From assembly GCA_017303675.1 (NCBI GenBank), contig JAFLBX010000001.1, forward strand, positions 1 through 64,000: a stretch of 64,000 nt of DNA, read 5' to 3'. A model generated the notes under the pieces. The model was not told the DNA's origin and did no database searches. It saw only the letters and a program-made list of their open reading frames with translations. Below are positions 1 to 9,268 of this stretch, piece by piece (positions within the stretch are counted from its first letter, which is position 1; each line of letters starts with the position of its first letter). The DNA is from Ignavibacteria bacterium (GTDB lineage: Bacteria; Bacteroidota; Ignavibacteria; Tepidaquicellales; OLB5). The translations under genes and the position numbers were made by a program.

Positions 1-127
1 AAGTACAGTTATTTATTACGGTTGAATATTCCGTTAAGCCGATTGAAGTTGGCTGAGTTATATTTACTCCGTTATAAGCATTCTGTATTACGCAGTTAAT
101 TAATGTATCATTTGCGTCATCAGATAG
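1..127 (-). pseudogene. In-frame continuation of the preceding secreted repeat protein beyond a stop codon
   Basis: Directly after the TAA of the gene ending at 128 the same frame stays open for 42 codons to the window edge. It reads LSDDANDTLINC and onward to a further repeat-like motif (AYNGVNIT). Beta-helix proteins of this kind commonly carry a WDGI-x-L motif, so TWDGI-stop-LSDD looks like one coding frame with a single codon, perhaps TAT or TAC, changed to TAA. The remainder of the gene lies outside the window. It could be a real nonsense mutation or an assembly error. Confidence 0.55.
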
Positions 128-1366
128 TTAAATGCCATCCCAGGTTTCAGTCGAGTCAAGTGAGGTAATCTTAGCATTATTACAATTTATTCTTGAACCG
201 TTCTGAAAAATTATCTTAGAATGTTTTCCCATTCGGAGTTCTGAATACGGCATCATATTGAATACGGCAGTGCTGTCAAAAACTAAAGTTGTGCTGTCAG
301 GGAATTCTACTATTGCGCTGTCTTCCATTGTCATACTGCCTCCTTTGATAATTGCATCTGACCAGCCTGCACAATATGAAATTATACCTCTCCTTTCATA
401 TATTATTCGGACATTACCATTTATAACGCCGTAATTACATAATTTACTGCCATGCTTTACTACTAAAGTACTGTTGTTTTGGAATGTCAATATGCTATTT
501 GATAAGATGCTGAATGTTGCTCCATTTTCAATATACATTGTTTCATTTTGCTTTATGAAAGCATGATGACCGGATGCTACACTTAAATTCATAAATAGAC
601 TTTTATATTCGTCGTGTTGCGGAAAACCAAAATCAACAGCATTTATAGGTAAGTTTAAGTACAAATTATTTCTTTCATTGGTAGTTTTAAAATTTCCTTT
701 GTTAGGTATTTTATAGAATGTATAAGTAATAGGATTAACTGTGCCGATCTGTTGATATATTTTTAGATTTCGGTTTACATCTGGGTGAGCGATATTTATT
801 ATATTTCCATTTATAAATTTAAAAGTAATATTATTATCAGAATTAAATCGAATCCATACATCATTATGATTATCATTCGGTAGATCCCAATCACTATAAT
901 CAATATTTAAATAGTCAATTAATTCAATTGGCTGATCAGAATCTGGATCTACGTCCCAAAACTCAATTCTGTATTTGCCAATTCCAAATATACTATCACA
1001 TAAATCATGACTCGAAACATCCCAGGATAAAAAGAAGCCTCTAGAGCGATCATTTTCACTGATACTATCATTACTTTTTAAAAGTCGTTTGTTTCCAGCA
1101 AAAATATGATTATCAAAACCAGGGTAATCATTTTCAGCTTCTGCCGAATACCTGTAATCCCTCACGAAACCTGTTAAATTATCATAATCTTCAATTACTT
1201 CTAATGGTTTCATATTAAAAACAAATCCAACTGGTATGACTTTAACAAAAATGTCTTTTGTAGTATCTCTATTCATAATGAAAATTTCTGATCGTGGGGT
1301 TTGTTGTGCAAACAAAATACTTGAATTTATAACAAAAAATAAAACAGCTTGAATTAAAGTTTTCAT
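128..1366 (-). CDS. Secreted beta-helix-like repeat protein, ended by an in-frame stop
   Basis: A 412-residue exported protein of unknown function. Residues 1-20 form a signal peptide ending in FAQ. The middle has no family I recognise. The last ~130 residues are short alternating beta-strand repeats (ATFSILSN, STLVVKHGS, STTLVFDST) typical of parallel beta-helix surface proteins. The ATG is preceded by a clear AGGAGAA ribosome-binding site. The gene lies 17 nt after the T9SS cargo gene ending at 1384 and is probably cotranscribed with it. No T9SS sorting domain is reached, because a TAA at 128-130 interrupts a frame that continues open to the window edge. The protein is therefore probably a truncated form of a longer cargo protein. 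Confidence 0.75.
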   Translation of the reverse strand: MKTLIQAVLFFVINSSILFAQQTPRSEIFIMNRDTTKDIFVKVIPVGFVFNMKPLEVIEDYDNLTGFVRDYRYSAEAENDYPGFDNHIFAGNKRLLKSNDSISENDRSRGFFLSWDVSSHDLCDSIFGIGKYRIEFWDVDPDSDQPIELIDYLNIDYSDWDLPNDNHNDVWIRFNSDNNITFKFINGNIINIAHPDVNRNLKIYQQIGTVNPITYTFYKIPNKGNFKTTNERNNLYLNLPINAVDFGFPQHDEYKSLFMNLSVASGHHAFIKQNETMYIENGATFSILSNSILTFQNNSTLVVKHGSKLCNYGVINGNVRIIYERRGIISYCAGWSDAIIKGGSMTMEDSAIVEFPDSTTLVFDSTAVFNMMPYSELRMGKHSKIIFQNGSRINCNNAKITSLDSTETWDGI

Positions 1367-1383
1367 ACAAGGAATTCTCCTGT

Positions 1384-2841
1384 TTATTTTATAAAAACAA
1401 TTTTATTCGATTTAGAAAATGTTTTGTTATCTGTGAACTTTACAAAATAGACACCTGAAGTATAATTTGTAGCATCAAGATACGTACTATAAATACCTGC
1501 GCGGTGGTAACCCGCAACTAAAACTTCAACCTCCTTTCCCGATGTGTCAAAAATTTTTATAATTATGTCTGTTGGAGCAGGTACCTCATACTTAATTACA
1601 GTCCCTGGATTGAAAGGATTTGGATAGTTTTGGTGAAGTTGAAACTTTTTGGGGATTTCAGTTTCAGTATGCTGTATTCCAATAGGATCTGCTTTGGTAG
1701 TCTTTAAAACATAAAGAAATTGCGCATCCAGTTCAAGTGGCGGGAAATTAAAAGCGTCTCCACTGACAACATAAGAACTATCATTGCATAAATCAACAGA
1801 TGATCCTGAAATTTCAAGTGTATCTAGCGGGTAGGTTTTTTCCCAAACTTTATTGCCTAAAGGGTCTATTGCCAATAAAAACGCTTCAGTGGATTTTACT
1901 CCTGTAATGACATAAGTGTTATTATATTCTACTCTAACAGCACAATCCGATGACCTCAAATTAAAATATGTATTTGTATCGCCATAAATTTTTGACCATT
2001 CTAAATTTCCGAAACTGTCTGTTTTTGTGTAATACAACTTAATGTATTGATTATTGTATACTATCGTTCCAATAATTAAATAGCCAAAATCTAAAGTTTC
2101 AAAAACATTATAGCCAATTTCATTAGAAATACTTCCATATTTATTAGTCCAAAGTGTATCTCCGTTTAAGTTAGTCTTAATCAAGAGTTGTTCAAGATTG
2201 TTTAATATAGTTATCACACCTGTAAGTACTAAACTCCCATTCGCTAATTGCTTTACATGATAAATTGTACTTTGAGTATTTCCCGGTCTAATTATTTTTG
2301 ACCACAATTTATTTCCATTAGTATCAATTTTTACCATATATCCTGATCTTACAGTGGGGCTGCCGGTTTCACATTTACCAACTGCAATGATTTTCATATC
2401 ATTCGTTTCAATCAAGTGATAGAAATACAAGCTATATCCGGTTTCTGGTATATTCTTCATCCAGATTATGCTGCCATCTGGTCTCAATTTTACAACCAAT
2501 CGGTTGTCTCCCACTGCTACAAAATCACCAGTTGAAGTTTCAATTACAGAAGTCATCCCTATAGTTGCAGGTAAATATCTTACCCACAGAGTATCACCTG
2601 TATTATTTAATTTTGCCACAAAACCCCAGTACCCGCTTCCCCCTCTTCTCCCGGCAATTACGTAATTTCCATCACTCGTTTGTTTAATGGAATTTCCTGT
2701 AGTCCAATTAGAATAGAGATCAGTCTTCTGCCAAACTACTTCTTGACCTAACACAATTTGGTTAAAAAAGACTAACACTACAACAAAGCTAAATGCTTTT
2801 GCATTTATTAAATTTGTTCGTTTTACAGGTTTTTTACTCAT
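1384..2841 (-). CDS. T9SS cargo protein with beta-propeller-type repeats
   Basis: A 485-residue secreted protein. A basic N-terminus and hydrophobic stretch (residues ~15-33, ending VLGQ) form the signal peptide. The body has repeats of about 50 residues with patterns such as DGNYVIAG, LNNTGDTLWVRYL and LNGDTLWTNKYG, typical of SBBP/delta-60 beta-propeller proteins. The last ~85 residues are a type A sorting domain: HQNYPNPFNPGTVIKYEVP, then IKIFDTSGKEV, then TSGVYFVKFTDN and a final IVFIK. By family knowledge that domain directs passage through the type IX secretion system and attachment or release at the cell surface. The ligand or role of the propeller cannot be told. It heads a two-gene unit with the gene ending at 128. 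Confidence 0.85.
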   Translation of the reverse strand: MSKKPVKRTNLINAKAFSFVVVLVFFNQIVLGQEVVWQKTDLYSNWTTGNSIKQTSDGNYVIAGRRGGSGYWGFVAKLNNTGDTLWVRYLPATIGMTSVIETSTGDFVAVGDNRLVVKLRPDGSIIWMKNIPETGYSLYFYHLIETNDMKIIAVGKCETGSPTVRSGYMVKIDTNGNKLWSKIIRPGNTQSTIYHVKQLANGSLVLTGVITILNNLEQLLIKTNLNGDTLWTNKYGSISNEIGYNVFETLDFGYLIIGTIVYNNQYIKLYYTKTDSFGNLEWSKIYGDTNTYFNLRSSDCAVRVEYNNTYVITGVKSTEAFLLAIDPLGNKVWEKTYPLDTLEISGSSVDLCNDSSYVVSGDAFNFPPLELDAQFLYVLKTTKADPIGIQHTETEIPKKFQLHQNYPNPFNPGTVIKYEVPAPTDIIIKIFDTSGKEVEVLVAGYHRAGIYSTYLDATNYTSGVYFVKFTDNKTFSKSNKIVFIK

Positions 2842-2924
2842 AATTTTTAAAAATTCGGTTAGTTTCAGTTTGGCTTGTTTCCCGTTTTCACAGTAAACTC
2901 AAAGGATTCGGGTTTTATAGTATA

Positions 2925-2954
2925 ATTATATATTTCAAATTAATATAAAATCAA
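2925..2954 (-). promoter_or_regulatory. Candidate sigma70-type promoter for the cargo gene starting at 2841
   Basis: On the minus strand TTGATT (2954-2949) and TATAAT (2930-2925) are separated by 18 nt, giving a 5' leader of about 75 nt. The rest of the 364-nt gap 2842-3205 is AT-rich and, apart from the terminator at 3141-3180, shows nothing I can name. Confidence 0.35.
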
Positions 2955-3140
2955 TCTATAGTCAAGCGTAAAATTGTAAATTATTAATCAATATTAGCTA
3001 TTTTGCCAATCAAAACAAGCACCGGTAAATTGATTTCGGATTTGTATTCATCAAGGCTCGGGTATTATATAAATTTCTATAGGTAATTATAGTATCATTA
3101 CAAATATAATACAGCTATTAAGGCAGAACAATGATTTGAG

Positions 3141-3180
3141 TCATAAAAAACCTGCCATGTCTTTAAGACCCGGCAGGTTT
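3141..3180 (-). terminator. Rho-independent terminator after the cargo gene ending at 3206
   Basis: A perfect 9-bp stem (AAACCTGCC / GGCAGGTTT, 3148-3156 and 3172-3180) is followed on the minus strand by a run of six T. Confidence 0.8.
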
Positions 3181-3205
3181 ATGGATAATATAAAACAATT
3201 TTATA

Positions 3206-5830
3206 CTATTTCACTAACATCATCTTTTTTGTTTCAGTAAAACTGCTTGTTGAAAGTTTGTAAAAATACACACCGCTCGAAAGTCCTGTTGCATCAAAAG
3301 TAATTTCATAACTTCCGGGTTTTATGTTCTGCTGTAAAATCGTATTTACAAGTCTGCCGGATATATCGTAAATATCTAAACTGACTGCCCGGAGGTCAGT
3401 CTCTACTGATGGAATACTGAATTTGATCTTCGTACTTGGGTTAAAGGGATTGGGGTAATTTTGTGAAAGCGAAAATTGTTTCGGTATTTCATTTGTTACC
3501 GGCTCTATTCCTATCGGATTTTCGATGAGGTCTCTTTCATAAATTCCGTTGCCGTGTGTAGTTGCCCTTATATTGCGGCTTGGGTACACTATAGTAAGAT
3601 CAAACACCAGCGCAAAAGGCATTCCCGTTGTAAATGCTGACCAGTTAACGCCGCTGTTTGTTGATACATAAACACCAAGATCATTGCCAACATAAATATT
3701 TTGCGTATATAGTGGGTCTATGCATATCGACTGGTGCGGCACATCAGGCAGATTAGATGTAATGTTAACCCAGTTCGCTCCGCCGTTTGATGAACGGTAA
3801 ACATGCGGGTTACCGAATCCGCCGAATGTCGCGTAAACATCCATTGAGTTATTGGGATTTACATGAATATCCGTGGGATATCGGTTTGGCAATACGCCGC
3901 CGCCAACATTTACCCAGTTTGTACCGTTTGTGGTCTTCCATATAGTAGCCGCTGCGCCGTTTAATACAGGGATGGTTCCGCAATAAACCGTATCGGTATT
4001 TGTTGCTGAGCCATCCATTGAAAGAACCTTCGCTCCGCTGAATGAACCGTACGGACCCTGCCATGATGTCGCGCCGTTTGTTGAGCGGTATATTGAAGTA
4101 CCGCCGGCATACATTATATTTGAATTTGACCTGCATGCAATGAACGGTGCGGCAAAACAATAATTATTACCATTGCCGCTTCCCGGCGGGGGGCGCTGCG
4201 ACCAGGTAACGCCTCTATCTGTAGAGCGGTAAATTGCGCCGTAAGTATATTCAGTGTAGCAGATATTATCATTCTGCGCGTTCACTGCGCACCACATGCC
4301 ATCGCCGACAAATGTTTTGTACCATGCTGTTGTTCCCTGGTAAAATGTTGAGCGGTTATCCTGAAGACCCCCGATACAGAAAATTGAATCCTGCATAGAG
4401 TTCGCAAATCCCGCATAGAACTGTGTTGTTACATACCCGCCGTTGCAGGAATAATACGTTTCACCAAAATCATTGGAGCGGTAAAGACCGCCATCAGTTA
4501 TGCAGTATATTTTATCGGGGTCACGCGGATTTGAAATGAAATAATGATGATCGGCGTGCGCAAAATCACTGGTCAAGCCTTCCGGCTCGCCGGGCGGTGT
4601 TGCGCCTTCATTCCACGCAGACCAGTCTGATTTTGTAACAAAGCTTGTTCCGCCATTGGTTGATTTAACGAGATCAATAGTGCCAACGATAATCTGGTTA
4701 GGGTCATTTGATTTAACCATATGGGCATTATTATACCAGCCCTGGTTCCCGATAGGAACGCTTGTAGATTTAAGTGTCCATGTAACACCGGCATCAGTGC
4801 TTGAATAGTATCCAACGTATGAAAGATCATTTGATACGCTTGCGTAAACAAAATTCGGATTACCCTTATAAAGCTCAATGGTAGTTTTACCGGTCCAGTT
4901 TGCGGGCAGGCCGCCGGTTAATTTTACCCAGGATGTTCCTGCATTGGTTGATTTATATATACCTACATTTGCATTGGGCACATTATTGGTTAAGTTGCCA
5001 ACAGAAATATACAGTATGCTCGTATCAACCGGATTTATTTCCATATCCATCACCATCTGGTAATTTAAAACCTGGAACCAGGAAGAGCCGGCATTTATAG
5101 ATTTCCACACACCTTCGCTTGTTGCTGCGTAAACTGTATTGCGGTTCTTTGGATTTAACAGTACACGCCAAACACCACGCTGGTTGTTGTAAGACCAGTC
5201 AAGTGATTTAGACCAGTTTACGCCGCCGTTGGTAGTTTTCAGGATCCCGATGCCGTACATACCGCGTGTAACGCGCACATCAACCCCGTTGAGTGAGTAC
5301 TGGTAACCATAATTTTCACCGGTTCCAATGTACATTACATTAGGGTTTGCTGAATCAATTGCTATTGAGCTCACTGCAAGTGAAGGATATCCTGTTTCAA
5401 TCCTTTGCCATGCGTTAGCGCCGAGTCCGCCGGTTACTGATTTCCACAATCCACCTGATGCAGAACCCATGTATAAAGTGGCTGTATCAACAGGGCTGAA
5501 TTCCATACACAGGCTTCTGCCGCCAATGTTATTGGGTCCTATTGATTGCCACTGGGTTGGCGAATCATACAATGCGTCATATTGCGGCATAGTTTTGGAG
5601 TACTCAAATGCCCGGTAGAATTTATCTTCAGGTATATCCGGTTCAGGGAATGATCTGATTTCCGAAAGGAACTGCATTGAAAGCATTGCGCCCGAGGGTT
5701 TATTTATTTTCTTTTCTTTGTAAGATGGTTCATTTTCTACACTGTTCACATGAGTACCAACTACAAAATAAAAAGCAATTATAACCAAAGAAAATAAAAC
5801 CCCTGTTATAATAGTGTATTTATTTTTCAT
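3206..5830 (-). CDS. T9SS cargo protein with VPS10/sortilin-like (BNR) beta-propellers
   Basis: An 874-residue exported protein. An N-terminal hydrophobic segment (residues ~5-26) is the signal. From about residue 93 (WQSIGPNNIGGRS) there are two propeller-like blocks with many TNGGxxW and STDxGVTW BNR/Asp-box motifs (KTTNGGVNWSKS, KSTNAGTSWVKL, RSTDRGVTWSQR). The C-terminal ~90 residues are a type A sorting domain (LSQNYPNPFNPSTKIKFSIP, LDIYDISGRLV, SSGVYFYKL, KKMMLVK). Between the first and second sorting-domain strands lies a short extra segment (VETDLRAVS) encoded by an imperfect palindrome at 3380-3400. Such proteins are surface or secreted; the substrate is unknown. A strong terminator follows the gene. 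Confidence 0.88.
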   Translation of the reverse strand: MKNKYTIITGVLFSLVIIAFYFVVGTHVNSVENEPSYKEKKINKPSGAMLSMQFLSEIRSFPEPDIPEDKFYRAFEYSKTMPQYDALYDSPTQWQSIGPNNIGGRSLCMEFSPVDTATLYMGSASGGLWKSVTGGLGANAWQRIETGYPSLAVSSIAIDSANPNVMYIGTGENYGYQYSLNGVDVRVTRGMYGIGILKTTNGGVNWSKSLDWSYNNQRGVWRVLLNPKNRNTVYAATSEGVWKSINAGSSWFQVLNYQMVMDMEINPVDTSILYISVGNLTNNVPNANVGIYKSTNAGTSWVKLTGGLPANWTGKTTIELYKGNPNFVYASVSNDLSYVGYYSSTDAGVTWTLKSTSVPIGNQGWYNNAHMVKSNDPNQIIVGTIDLVKSTNGGTSFVTKSDWSAWNEGATPPGEPEGLTSDFAHADHHYFISNPRDPDKIYCITDGGLYRSNDFGETYYSCNGGYVTTQFYAGFANSMQDSIFCIGGLQDNRSTFYQGTTAWYKTFVGDGMWCAVNAQNDNICYTEYTYGAIYRSTDRGVTWSQRPPPGSGNGNNYCFAAPFIACRSNSNIMYAGGTSIYRSTNGATSWQGPYGSFSGAKVLSMDGSATNTDTVYCGTIPVLNGAAATIWKTTNGTNWVNVGGGVLPNRYPTDIHVNPNNSMDVYATFGGFGNPHVYRSSNGGANWVNITSNLPDVPHQSICIDPLYTQNIYVGNDLGVYVSTNSGVNWSAFTTGMPFALVFDLTIVYPSRNIRATTHGNGIYERDLIENPIGIEPVTNEIPKQFSLSQNYPNPFNPSTKIKFSIPSVETDLRAVSLDIYDISGRLVNTILQQNIKPGSYEITFDATGLSSGVYFYKLSTSSFTETKKMMLVK

Positions 5831-5908
5831 TATTTTTTATGATTTACTTAATTATAATGTATAAAGGATAAATTTACAATTGAAATATAAAATAGTTAAT
5901 TAACGTTA

Positions 5909-6226
5909 TCAGTTAGCTTTCTTTATTAAGGCAAGTTCCCGTAAAAGACCCCAGTTATACAAACCGGTATTGTGGCCGTCTTTCCAGTGAAGCTGGATGG
6001 CATAATTTCCAACTATTTCCGCTTTTTCAAGATTAAATGAATCTTCGGTTAGAGGTGTTTTATTAACCGGTGAATATTTATACAGCAGCACTTCTTCACC
6101 GCTGCACTCCGCACACGGGCAGTGTTCACGAAGAAGCTTTGCAGTAATATCAAACTCCATTCCGTCATCAAATGATATATGGAATGAATTATTATCAGGA
6201 TTTCGTTTAAACTGTGTTAGTGTCAT
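5909..6226 (-). CDS. DUF971 (GBBH-like N-terminal) domain protein
   Basis: A 105-residue cytoplasmic protein matching the stand-alone DUF971 family, related to the N-terminal domain of gamma-butyrobetaine hydroxylase. Visible hallmarks are the metal-binding HCPCAEC (H35, C36, C38, C41) and the conserved WKDGHNTGLYNWGLLREL near the C-terminus. Family members are thought to bind zinc and are often found near iron-sulfur or cofactor genes, but no biochemical role is settled. It starts 4 nt after nadA and is almost certainly cotranscribed with it. NadA is itself a 4Fe-4S enzyme, so a cluster-related role is possible but only an inference. Confidence 0.85.
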   Translation of the reverse strand: MTLTQFKRNPDNNSFHISFDDGMEFDITAKLLREHCPCAECSGEEVLLYKYSPVNKTPLTEDSFNLEKAEIVGNYAIQLHWKDGHNTGLYNWGLLRELALIKKAN

Positions 6227-6230
6227 TTTT

Positions 6231-7190
6231 TCAGCTCATTTCAAGCATTCGTTGTATTGGTCTTAAGGCTTTCAGCCTTGTTTCTTCATCAATAATTATC
6301 TCAGGCTTCCCCTCTTTCATACACAGGTACAGTTTTTCCATAGTGTTTAACTTCATGTAAGGACATTCATTGCATGAACAGTTAGCTTCAGGCGGCGCAG
6401 GGATAAATTTCTTTTCAGGCGAAGCCTTCTGCATCTGGTAAATTATACCTTCTTCTGTGGCAACAATAAATTCATTTGCGGGATTTTCCCTGGTGAAATT
6501 AAGCAGAGCGCTTGTAGAGCCGATAAAATCAGCCCTGTTTAGCACAGCTTCCTCGCATTCCGGGTGAGCGATCAGAAGAGCATCCGGATTTTCCGTCTTA
6601 AGTGTGATGATCTTTTTATCGCTGAATGTTTCATGTACGATACAGCTACCGTCCCATAACAGCATATTTCGTCCGGTCTTTTTCATTATATACCTGCCAA
6701 GGTTTTTATCGGGCGCAAATATTATTTTTTGATCTGCCGGAAGCTGCTCAACAATTTTTACAGCGTTGGAAGATGTACAGATTATATCACTCAGCGCTTT
6801 TACAGCTGCAGAGCAGTTTATGTAGCTTATTACTATGTGGTCAGGATATTGTTCGCGGAATTTTTTGAACATGGGCGCAGGGCAGCCTTCGGCAAGTGAA
6901 CAGCCGGCATTAAGATCAGGCAGCAATACCTTTTTGCCCGGGTTAAGTATTTTGGCTGTTTCAGCCATAAAATGTACGCCGGCAAATACTATTACATCTG
7001 CATCTGTTGAAGCTGCGCGGCGGGATAGCTCGAGGGAGTCTCCAATATGATCCGCAAGGTCCTGTATCTCGGATTCCTGGTAATAATGCGCAAGGATAAC
7101 TGCGTTCATTCTCTTTTTCAATGCAATTATCTCTTCTTCCAGATTGAGCGGTGAAAGATCTATAACGGGTTTATTTAATGCTGTTTCCAT
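6231..7190 (-). CDS. nadA: Quinolinate synthase NadA
   Basis: A 319-residue cytoplasmic 4Fe-4S enzyme that condenses iminoaspartate with dihydroxyacetone phosphate to quinolinate in de novo NAD synthesis. Visible motifs are ILAHYYQ (32-38), [14 protein letters not shown] (69-82), GCSLAEGC (C97), WDGSCIVHE (C183) and the C-terminal [13 protein letters not shown] (C271-C276). C97, C183 and C276 are the probable cluster ligands. The length is normal for the family. The ATG follows the hicA stop by a single nucleotide (TAA-a-ATG) with no obvious ribosome-binding site, so translation is probably coupled to hicA. No nadB or nadC is in the window. Confidence 0.95.
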   Translation of the reverse strand: METALNKPVIDLSPLNLEEEIIALKKRMNAVILAHYYQESEIQDLADHIGDSLELSRRAASTDADVIVFAGVHFMAETAKILNPGKKVLLPDLNAGCSLAEGCPAPMFKKFREQYPDHIVISYINCSAAVKALSDIICTSSNAVKIVEQLPADQKIIFAPDKNLGRYIMKKTGRNMLLWDGSCIVHETFSDKKIITLKTENPDALLIAHPECEEAVLNRADFIGSTSALLNFTRENPANEFIVATEEGIIYQMQKASPEKKFIPAPPEANCSCNECPYMKLNTMEKLYLCMKEGKPEIIIDEETRLKALRPIQRMLEMS

Positions 7191-7191
7191 T

Positions 7192-7419
7192 TTACAATAA
7201 TTTTAAGAAATCATCTAAATTCAACCTGGCTTGTTTTAATATATGAGATAAAGTAGAACGCTTTACAGGTTTATGAGCAGGTACGGTAATTTTCAAGATC
7301 TCATTTTCCAGTCTTTTCTGCAACCTAATATGACTACCTTTCTGTTTCACAATAATCCATCCTTTCCTTTGCAGAGCAGAAATGATCTTGAAATACGGCA
7401 ACACTGGAACTTTACTCAC
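7192..7419 (-). CDS. hicA: HicA family mRNA interferase toxin (module 1)
   Basis: A 75-residue double-stranded-RNA-binding-fold toxin predicted to cleave mRNA when not bound by HicB. Visible signature: an N-terminal helix ([12 protein letters not shown]), the catalytic histidine in KQKGSHIRL (H30), and [19 protein letters not shown] near the end. It overlaps hicB by 4 nt (ATGA), the usual coupling, and its stop lies 1 nt from the nadA start. The key histidine and full length are kept, so the toxin looks intact. Confidence 0.85.
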   Translation of the reverse strand: MSKVPVLPYFKIISALQRKGWIIVKQKGSHIRLQKRLENEILKITVPAHKPVKRSTLSHILKQARLNLDDFLKLL

Positions 7420-7619
7420 AGAACAAGTTCTTTAGTTTCAACTCCTTCTTTCAAAATCATTTCATCATCAACCGGTTCAAGGTAAAGTTCTATAGCTTCT
7501 ATTATATTAGCTTCTGCTTCTTCTTTATTCTCACCCTCACTTATACATCCAGGTAGAGAAGGAACATAGACTGTATATCCTCCATCATCACTTGGTTCAA
7601 GCACTATTTTAAGTTTCAT
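7416..7619 (-). CDS. hicB: HicB family antitoxin (module 1)
   Basis: A 67-residue protein with the HicB partial-RNase-H fold: an EPSDDGGYTVYVPSLPGCISEG strand-turn motif and EEAEANIIEAIELYL helix. It predicts the antitoxin that binds and inactivates the downstream HicA. It lacks the C-terminal DNA-binding extension of longer HicB proteins, so autoregulation is uncertain. It starts 15 nt after the moeB-like gene on the same strand with no promoter visible between, so it probably shares that gene's transcript. Confidence 0.85.
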   Translation of the reverse strand: MKLKIVLEPSDDGGYTVYVPSLPGCISEGENKEEAEANIIEAIELYLEPVDDEMILKEGVETKELVL

Positions 7620-7634
7620 ATAATTATAATTAGT

Positions 7635-8822
7635 TTAATATTTCTTAACTTCAGGGTCTATCCTGTCATGCCAGGCGTGTATACCGCCCAATAGGTTCTT
7701 TACATTACTGTACCCTATGTTATCTTTAAGGTATAATGTAACATGATGTGAACGGTTCCCTGTTCTGCAATACACAATTATCTCAGTATCCTTATCCTGC
7801 GGAAGTTCATTCATTCTCTCAGGCAGTTCGCTCATTGGAATTAGCACTCCCCCAATATGGGAAATATCCCTTTCATGGGGTTCCCTTATATCAAGCAGGT
7901 ACACTTTTTCTCCGCTATCGACTCTTTGTTTATATTCTTCAACTGTTATTTCCCATTCGTTGTGTTCTGTCATATTTTCTTTTGAATTTATATTTTTGCA
8001 GAATTGTTCATAATCTATTAATTCAGTTATTACCGGGTCGCTTCCGCAAACTGGGCAAGCCGGATCTTTTGCAAATTTAACTTCACGGAACTTCATATTC
8101 AGTGCATCAATAAGTAACAGGCGGCCATTCAGCATTTCTCCTTTACCGAGGATAAACTTTATCACTTCGTTAGCCTGCAGGGAGCCGATTATGCCGGGCA
8201 GAACTCCCATTACCCCGCCATCAGCGCAGTTAGGTGTATCGCCCGGTGCGGGAGGCTCCGGGTATAAGCATCTGTAACAGGGTCCGTGTACCGGTTCAAA
8301 AAAAGATACCTGGCCATCAAACCTTAAGATACTTCCGTAAACAAAAGGTTTACCAAGAATAACACAGGCATCATTTACTAAGTAGCGGGTGGCAAAGTTA
8401 TCTGTGCCATCGGCAATAATATCATAATCCCGCAGAATATCCAAAGCATTATCCCTTGTAAGCCGCTCATTATATAGAGTAATTTCGATATTGGGATTTA
8501 TTTCATTTAAACGCTCTTTTGCCAGCTCTGTTTTTAAATGACCCACATCATTGGTTGAATATAATACCTGTCTCTGCAGGTTTGAATAACTCAGCTCATC
8601 AAAATCCACTATCCCAATCCTGCCAACCCCTGCAGCAGCCAGATACATGGATATTGGCGAACCCAGTCCGCCGGCACCAAGGATCAACACACTTGCAGCC
8701 TTCAATTTTAACTGTCCATGTTTGCCAACTTCAGGAATAACAAGATGTCTGCTGTAACGCTCGAGTTCGTTTGAAGTTAACTCAATGTTTTCTGCTGTTA
8801 TATTTTCAGGGAAATTTGCCAT
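7635..8822 (-). CDS. moeB: ThiF/MoeB-type adenylyltransferase fused to a rhodanese domain
   Basis: A 395-residue two-domain enzyme of the MoeZ/MoeB-rhodanese type. Residues ~18-275 are the E1-like domain with ATP loop GAGGLGS (49-55), DGTDNF (138-143), zinc pairs CYRC (182-185) and CPVC (256-259), and C199 in the crossover loop. Residues ~289-395 form a rhodanese domain with active-site C352 in VYCRTGNRS. The family adenylates and then sulfurates the C-terminal Gly-Gly of small carrier proteins (MoaD, ThiS or CysO types), supplying sulfur to molybdopterin, thiamine or cysteine. Which carrier is used cannot be told, as no carrier gene is nearby. It is the first gene of the run moeB-hicB-hicA-nadA-DUF971. 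Confidence 0.9.
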   Translation of the reverse strand: MANFPENITAENIELTSNELERYSRHLVIPEVGKHGQLKLKAASVLILGAGGLGSPISMYLAAAGVGRIGIVDFDELSYSNLQRQVLYSTNDVGHLKTELAKERLNEINPNIEITLYNERLTRDNALDILRDYDIIADGTDNFATRYLVNDACVILGKPFVYGSILRFDGQVSFFEPVHGPCYRCLYPEPPAPGDTPNCADGGVMGVLPGIIGSLQANEVIKFILGKGEMLNGRLLLIDALNMKFREVKFAKDPACPVCGSDPVITELIDYEQFCKNINSKENMTEHNEWEITVEEYKQRVDSGEKVYLLDIREPHERDISHIGGVLIPMSELPERMNELPQDKDTEIIVYCRTGNRSHHVTLYLKDNIGYSNVKNLLGGIHAWHDRIDPEVKKY

Positions 8823-8968
8823 GCGAACAAAATTAGCTAAAAAGTAATTATATATAAAGGTTATAACAATAAATCATTATATGAAATTGCAGATTTTGAG
8901 TGTTTTTAGCCGCAGAAATACCGATTTAGCAATAGAATAGTAAGATAAAAATCATTATTTTTGCCCCA

Positions 8969-9268
8969 ATGCAAAATTTAAACAAAGAAAATATCATTGA
9001 ATTTATCAGGAAAAATAAGACTTTTCTGCATGATAAATATGGAGTTCTTTCAATTGGGCTTATGGGTTCATTTGCCCGTGACGAACAAAAAGCCGATAGT
9101 GATATTGACTTTATTGTAGAATTTGCTGAAGTAGATTATAGTAAACTTGTTAAAATGACCTCATTTCTTGAAGAAAAGTTCAAGACCAAAGTAGATATCA
9201 TTATTAACAATAAATACTTGAGTAAAAAGTTTAAAGATTTAAATGAAAAAGATACGATAAATGCCTAG
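8969..9268 (+). CDS. mntA: MntA-like minimal nucleotidyltransferase (antitoxin of MntA-HepT)
   Basis: A 99-residue minimal nucleotidyltransferase. The signature GS-x10-DxD is exact: G33-S34, then D45-I46-D47 (MGSFARDEQ then DSDIDFIVEF). In characterised MntA-HepT modules this enzyme AMPylates and neutralises the HepT RNase. The gene overlaps hepT by 8 nt. The order here (mntA first) is the reverse of some described pairs. Confidence 0.85.
   Translation: MQNLNKENIIEFIRKNKTFLHDKYGVLSIGLMGSFARDEQKADSDIDFIVEFAEVDYSKLVKMTSFLEEKFKTKVDIIINNKYLSKKFKDLNEKDTINA

Noticed and set aside
8956-8963. Bacteroidetes-type -7 box (TATTTTTG) before mntA, and a similar TATATTTG before the CDF gene
   Set aside because: AT-rich DNA gives such matches easily, no matching -33 box was seen, and the clearest promoters here are of the sigma70 consensus type.
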